Below, piece after piece: positions 57,596-64,000 of a stretch of 64,000 nt of DNA. The notes under the pieces are model-generated. The model did not search any database and was not told where the DNA came from. It saw only the letters and a program-made list of their open reading frames with translations. The DNA comes from Dichotomocladium elegans (taxonomy: Eukaryota > Mucoromycota > Mucoromycetes > Mucorales > Lichtheimiaceae): NCBI GenBank assembly GCA_025716815.1, contig JAIXMN010000015.1:806001-870000 (forward strand), read 5' to 3'. How positions within the stretch are numbered: the first letter of the stretch is position 1; every line of letters starts with the position of its first letter. The position numbers were made by a program, and so were the translations under genes.

Positions 57596-59742
57596 TTATT
57601 GGTATGGTGATTCACGTGGCAGAACGCGAATCTTGAAGGGATCTGGCGGGGCAACTACACCACCCGGTTTGCCATTGTGAGTGACGGGGTAGATTGGCTG
57701 GCCCTTGCTGTCAAGCACCGGCTTGATGTCATACTGAGAAAATACAGCAATGAAAGCTTCGAACAGCTCCGTCTCGGCCAGATGAGCACCGGGGCAAATG
57801 CGTCTATAACAGAAATGAGTCGCAATAGCTTGATAGATTAGCCGCCCATGGTCTTTACCTTCCCCAGCCAAAATTGAAATGGTCACGGTTCTCGAACCGA
57901 CCGTTGGCCGATGCTGTCATCGGCTTTGTGTTGTTTATGAACCGTTCGGGAATGAACTTTTCGGGTTCAGGGTATCGATTGGGATCATTGTGGATGGCAT
58001 ACATGTTGCCGGCTAGTCGGCTTCCCTTGGGGATAAGATACCCATTCCACATCACTAATATACCGTAGGTAGGGTGAGTTCTATATACTTCTCTTTCTTG
58101 TGTGTCCTTCAATACCATCTTCAGTAGTCACATGGCCACCGCCAAAGTTCGTGGTTGTTCGGAATCGCATGCATTCCTTTTGTACTGAGATTGTATACGG
58201 CAACGCATCTCTGTCGCTGAAAACCGGAAGTCGTCCATCATGGGTCCTTCGGAAAGCATCGATTTCTCCCTGGACCTTGGCCTGGACTTCTGGGTATCGG
58301 ATGAGGATTGCCAGCATCCAGGTCATTGTGGTTGAGGTGGTGTCTGCTCCGGCAATCATCATGTCCACTAGTTGCAGATAACAAACAGAATTGTCAGGAC
58401 GAGGCACGCTATTCCTCCTGATCTTTTTTTTTTCTACTCAGTTGCTCACTTAAGATGATGACAATGTCCAGTTCATCCATGTTCAGCTGCTCCTTAAGCT
58501 CGTCCATGCTTTTAACCAGGCTAGGTCTCTCGCTCTTCCGGGCGGAGCAGATGAGCTCCTTCAATGGCGCATCTCGATAATCGCGAACGAGTGCTTCAAG
58601 CCTTTTCCGTCGGTTGAGCACCACGTCGATCCATTTCAAGAATGGAAACAGGACGCCGATATCACCGAGAATGCCGGTGATCTTCACAGCGTTGGTGATA
58701 AAGTGGATGATTGTCTTAAATGTTGGGTGGTCGATGGAATCCAGACGATCTGCTCCAAAGCAAGTGGATAATATAATATTCATCGATGCGAGCTGGTAAA
58801 TTTCTATGGGGTCGACGCTGCCAGCATCCCGGCTTGTCGTGCCAAGCACCTTTGCAGCCACACGCATCTCTTCACGGATGGAGGCCTCAAAGTGCTGGAC
58901 TGCTCTTGGTGATAAAATGCTATGGGCTGTTTTTTTAAAGTGGGTGGGGGGGAAAGAAAAGATCAAGGCCGAGTTCGTTAGCATGCATCTATGATCCGTT
59001 CCAAATGCGGTAAAACAAAGACATACCCATCATCCGCGCATTTTTCCATCGTTTACCGACAGGTGCAGTCATAAGGCCTCTATTCAGGAATACACAAACA
59101 GATGAATAAATCATCTCTCTGTTTTGTTCAGGGTGGGTTCTCTCCACACATACCTTCCATCAGGAGCATAGATTTCGTCGCTAAATTTACCACTTCGACG
59201 GGACGAAGTGCTGTCGCCCATGGAGACAAGGATGTCTTGAGCCGCCGTTGCGTCGCCAATCAAGATAAGCGACGCTGCACCAAAGTCAACTCGCATGAGT
59301 GGGCCTAAAGTCAAGAAAAAAAAAAACCAGGGGATATTCTCTCAGTTTACCCCTTTCATCGGCAAATTCCTCATCATTGCTTCGGAAATCTATGTCGCAC
59401 CCAATCCCACACACATCTGACATACCGAGTTGCTTCTGCCACTTCATAAATTTGAAAACCGGGCTCTTCCCAATGGAAAGAAGATGACCTACATAGGTAC
59501 ACGTTAGCAATGGACTCGCGATTCCCTCTCCCTCTTGTTTGTTATTTCTTTTTCTTTGATCGGCTGAAGGATTAAATACCAAAGATGGGCAACCGGCCGG
59601 GAGCGACGGGAACCTCCTTGTAGGACAACATCTTCTTCTTGTTGCGCACAGACCGGAGAATGCTCATGGTTACCAAGAGGACTGCTGCGCAGATACTTAG
59701 CGGCACCTTGTTTGGATACTTTAGCTGCAATTGCGATAGCAT
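57596..59742 (-). CDS. Cytochrome P450 (P450-3), 8 exons, paralogue of P450-2
   Basis: Exons (minus) 59580-59742, 59426-59488, 59154-59304, 59027-59079, 58450-58926, 58116-58367, 57859-58054 and 57596-57803 give 520 aa, the same number and lengths as P450-2. Starts [20 protein letters not shown], then [68 protein letters not shown]-helix [38 protein letters not shown], haem loop FGWGRRICPG with Cys454. A longer upstream frame exists (CAA/Gln-rich) but the ATG at 59742 lines up with P450-2. The poly-Gln coding (TTG)n run is just upstream of this ATG. Probably a recent tandem copy of P450-2. Confidence 0.93.
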
Positions 59743-62700
59743 TTGTTGTTGTTGTTGTTGTTTTTTGGGGAGGAAATAAAAGGATGGATGAAAGAAAATA
59801 CGTATCACAAGAAAATGTAGAGTGAGTGCTGCAAGTTGAAGCGGGAGGAAAAAAAAATATGGTTTAAATATACTTTGCCACGTCGGAAAACATCGACATA
59901 GCCGGTCGTTCACTGTAACGTCACAATCGATGACAATCTTGGCCTTCGTCAAGGGCGGGCAAAAAGAAACCGCTAGGCCACAGAGCACTTAAATGTCCAG
60001 TTGCACATGTGTAATGAAAGCTATCTGCACTCAACCATGCCCCGCCTCCCCCCACTGAGTCGTTATTCAATTGCAGGCCCGCCCGATTATCGTAAGACTT
60101 TGAACCCCTCCCAAGTCTTCTCCTAGACTGCTCTTGTGCCGTATTGTGATATTCTTCGGATCCGCACATGCTCTGTGTTCTGGTTGCACCAGGGCACTAT
60201 GCAAGTAACACACGTTTGTGTTTACCGGCTGTCTTACTCTTGTGAAGGTAAATGATCGAGAGTGAAGAATGTATGAAAGCTCTTTCCTACGTTGTATGGA
60301 GGCAAACGCTGTTTCATGCATCCAATGGAGTCAGTGTAAAATCGGGCGAAAACAGGCGTTTTCTCTCGCAGGAGACAAGAGAGATAGACACAACATGAGA
60401 ACCTGGAAACTCGGAGAGTCAAGATGGATAAAGGAACCTCATTATAACAGACGCTCGTCTACAACTGTTAAACGTCAATTCGAGATGCTTCTCAAGCATA
60501 TCCTCGCTTTGAAGCGACATAGCCGAGGAAATATGCCTTGTCGTTTTTTGAAACTTAATCCGTGACCGACTTGGCGGCCGTTCTTCAATGGTACGCTTTC
60601 GAATCTATATTCACCAGGCGTGTAACGACAAATGGTATTGCGTAACATTTGAAAGCAATGGATGAATAAGCATTATCGGCTTCTGAGTAGCTTAGTACAG
60701 ACAACACATGCACACGGATGTGATCAGGGTGGGAAAGCATATTTAGCAGAGAGAAGGCAAGGCAAGAAATGCCTGATGATAAGCCAAGACCCAAGGATGC
60801 CCTACAAACAGGTCGATTGGAAGCCCGGACTAAGTATGTTATATAAAATACTCTGTGGCATTTTATTGTTTGTGACGAGACACTGTACAGCGCTATAGAA
60901 GGGGTATTCCAGAGGGACTTGTCAGTGTTCTGGGAGCCACATAGTTTTCCCTCACCGGCGCATACAGAAAAACTATATAATTTGATTGATATTCCTGCCA
61001 ATGTTGCGATTGCTCTATTTTGTATAAAAGGATCGCCCAACATCCGCAGTGCATGTCCTCTGAACATCTCGGCATCCACTCTCCCACTTTCTCATTGCCC
61101 ATAGGGTAAATCGACTTCAGTTATCCAATCGTGCCAAGCTTTTTAAACCAGATATGCGTATTTCCGAGTAAGAAGGATTTTTTTATCTACAAGATTTATA
61201 ATATTACACTTGTTTTTTTTTGGCGGGGATGATCTCTGTGCGCAGTAGGAACGTGCGCAGCTGCACGTTTTTTCTTTTTTTTTTTTTTGGCTGCCGGCCG
61301 GACAAAAGACTTTTTCTTTTTTGGGTAACCCAATATATTGGACGAGCAAGTAGACCGAGAGTAGAACTTAGCTCATTATCCTAACCTTCTTTCCCTTCCT
61401 TGTCTCGGGGTGCGTCGCTGTAGCATGTGCTGCAGCATGGGAGGTTCAGCAACTGTTTGGCCATCTCCGACCATCCCACAAGCTTGGCGGTGATTGAACT
61501 AGGCATACGGGATCTTCGGACTGAGGTGCCGAGCTCCATGGCCGTTGCCGCGCGAGCACCAAACATTTCTCTTGAAGCAGCCAGCGTCTTGGTCGCTCCT
61601 CATTAACGACTGCTCAGAAACGCTCGCCCAGTCCTCTGTTGCACTGGTGAACGATTCTTTATCACTCTATCTCACCGTATATTGACCATGTACGGAAGAA
61701 CATTTAACTTTGTCCATCCACTTATAGTCAAAGTTGAGATGCACAAAAAAGGATCATCGACTTGATAGGAAGACTACTGATAGGTTAACTTTTGTTTTGA
61801 TTTAAAATGCGCAGGTATCGGGTTTGTTTGCTCCAATCCGAATCGCTTGGACATGAACGGGCTCCATAACGTATAAAGGGTTTTGCCTTCTGTGCATATG
61901 CCAGCGACAAAGTTATTGCATGTATTTTTAGCCTAACAAAATCAGCATTAACCCCATCCTTTTTCTTCAAGTAAACGATACCAAACGTAACGGCATATGT
62001 GGTTAGCGTTCGATACACCGGTAGGCTCTGTCAGGCTCAGAGGCCACCAGTAAACTGGCTTCCGGTATTCATTGTCGTATCCCAATCTGGATGACCGACA
62101 GCCGCTTTCGCCAATGGTTAAGGGTAATTACCTTATCGGATCATCTAACTGTTCACCGACTGATGAGAGCAAAGTGTCATATTGCTGAGCTTATAAGCTA
62201 TGTAAATAAACGGCCTCTAAAGATAGAAATTATTCCTTTATGATATTACACGCTACTGCGCAAGACAAAAGCCGACATAATCTATTGCCCTTTATGTATC
62301 GAAATGGGGCCCTAATCAAAGAAAAAGCATATTGACCAAAGATTTCGACCAAGGACAGGACTGTGTTGCAGCATGGCATATATGATCGTCCTCTCACGCA
62401 GCCGGTGTACGCCGCTCAAGATCAGCTTGATCTTGTCGCGGTCGTACTTTGCTGAAGTGCCTTCACGACTGAAACTGCCACTACATGCATCCTTGCTATT
62501 GTATCAACGGGTGGCAAAGTTTTTGACGATGAGCGGCTGGGAGCAAGTCCGAGATTTCCCAGGCATTCAGACGAGCAGATCTTGCCAACTCGTCACGGAC
62601 CGACTGAGTATCAAATATCCATTGCTTCGTACTGCTCTGCTTTATTACGCATGGGGAGCAAGCCTTTAAGTTGCTTGTACATCCGCTTCCGCTGAGTAGC

Positions 62701-64000
62701 TGAGATCGTAGGCAAAGGCGTCTGATTCATTCAAGATCGAGCCTTGCAAATAATTATTCATTTGCCAGGATTGCGATATCCCATTTCAAATGCTGCAACT
62801 TTGTCTTGCACATAATATCTCCATCCATCTGTTGCTGGTTTCCTTTCTTTCCCATCAACCTGCTCGTCTCATATGAATATTTCGTAGATACTCGCACTTT
62901 CGGCCTCAATAATATCAGTAATTGGAGAGGCATAAACATCCTTGCTGAGAAGCTCACCGAGACGAACGGAGTGCTCTCTTTCCTTCTCCGTTATCGGTCG
63001 CGTAGAAACCAGACCAGCAAGAAATGTTGTGTGCCTCCTCAAGTTTGCAATAGTGTCTTTGGAGATACGCATCCTTGCAGTGACAACATTGTCAAGTGCT
63101 TGCCTCAATCCAATCTTGTGTATATTGCCATATGGATGGCAACGGATCTTTCCCAAGGACTTGGAGCGGCATCAAGAGTCTGGAACTCAGAGGGTCGTAT
63201 CTGGTAGTAACATAGTATAGAATAAGCTGCTTGAAGTCAACACCACGTTTGACGTGAGGTGTGCTACTGACCCACCACCATTGTATTTTATGCTGACATT
63301 CGTGTCCAATTCTATAAAGATTCAGCCGGAAGAGAAAGTGAGTCATCCATGACTTTTGGTTGTGTTGATAGAGATAACCACAACCAGACACTGGTAAACC
63401 GCTGTAACAGCAAATAAGCACAAGCCCCTTTACCTGGTTCGCTCGATTTACTGCCATACCCGACGAAGGTGGGAATGCTCCACAACACATGTCATCAGTG
63501 GTGATCCCCGTCGGCATCAGTCCGATTTCGCTTGTGACTAAGGTTCTTCTTTGCCTCAGTGGTCTTGAGCACAATGATACAGGCATTCCCGTCTGTCAGC
63601 ATTACTCCTAAAAGTTTTCTGTATGTCTGTCATTGACTATGTTCGACTTGAGATGAAATAAACGGGAGTTCGCTGAAATCGAGGATGTTGCTGCGCAGTG
63701 TCTTCATCAGTCGGCGCGCGGGCGTCAGGATTCTCTCTCACAGGCTATGGCGGAACTCGCGTTCATCGTTGCTAACCCGCAATACAGTTGCTTCACATTA
63801 ACCTTGCAGGCTGTCATGACGTCAGTGCTGACATAAGCCGCCATCTGGAACACGGTTGGGGGATGTTGCTCAGGCTCAATGTTGGCGGTCATCGGGGGCG
63901 TATCCGTATGAGCATCCTCAATGGTCTTGGTCAACGGCTTGGCATTAGTGTGCATGGTCTTCCTCCCGGGAAACTTTGATGCAAGACTATATGATCGAGG
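59743..64000. other. Gene-poor right end
   Basis: No supported gene. The longest open frames are minus 60585-61079 (164 residues), minus 62869-63156 (95 residues, containing ARMRISKDTIANLRRHTTFL) and minus 63092-63586 (164 residues, containing GHECQHKIQWWWVSSTPHVK). The last two overlap in different frames, so at least one is chance or the locus is frameshifted. A poly(T)-rich region lies at 61215-61290. Minus 63725-63955 reads MAAYVSTDVMTACKVNVKQL; unrecognised. Confidence 0.4.

Noticed and set aside
60095..60115. Possible tRNA B-box on the minus strand (GGTTCAAAGTC-like)
   Set aside because: No matching A-box, acceptor stem or anticodon arm around it.

Overview
The window reads as nuclear DNA of a filamentous fungus, most likely an early-diverging Mucoromycota (Mucorales-type) species. 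Genes are compact and rich in short introns (about 45-150 bp) and lie on both strands. The proteins are fungal, and they include a Mucorales-style tandem of cytochrome P450s, a WNK-type kinase that yeasts lack, and decayed IS630/Tc1-like transposase copies of the kind I associate with Mucorales. I cannot name the species. All gene models below were joined by hand from splice signals and conserved protein motifs. Every multi-exon model offered as an intact gene gives a continuous reading frame divisible by three.

Region by region: (1) 1-6 kb holds a ZIP metal transporter followed by a head-to-head pair, uracil phosphoribosyltransferase (minus) and a URC1-like GTP-cyclohydrolase-II homologue (plus). 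Together these look like two steps of the fungal URC uracil-degradation pathway sharing one 370-bp promoter. (2) 6.4-7.6 kb is a dead IS630-like transposase. (3) 7.7-11.7 kb is a compact housekeeping block: a UPF0643-like protein, ribosomal protein eL20, and a TPR protein resembling Nro1/Ett1. (4) 12.5-13.9 kb is an unresolved, possibly decayed minus-strand gene, followed by an AceTr-family acetate/ammonium transporter. (5) 17.7-25.1 kb carries a CDK7/Kin28 kinase, a second dead transposase and a WNK-like kinase. (6) 25.1-32.4 kb is a gene-poor stretch ending in a broken methyltransferase gene. (7) 32.6-34.5 kb has an AVT-type vacuolar amino-acid transporter and a small basic protein. (8) 34.7-44 kb is a gene desert. 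(9) 44-51.7 kb is gene-dense: a small zinc-binding-like protein, a BAR-like coiled-coil protein, GPN2, an F-box protein, a small ORF and SIP5. (10) 52.3-59.7 kb has three cytochrome P450 genes, one on plus and two tandem minus copies with identical exon lengths. (11) 59.7-64 kb is again gene-poor.

Functional links I infer: uracil to UMP to downstream catabolism (UPRT + URC1); ribosome/translation factors sharing a divergent promoter (eL20 and the TPR protein); RNA polymerase II support (CDK7 phosphorylates the CTD, GPN2 helps import/assemble Pol II) though these are 28 kb apart; and a P450 cluster that probably arose by local duplication. No tRNA, rRNA, CRISPR or intact mobile element was recognised.
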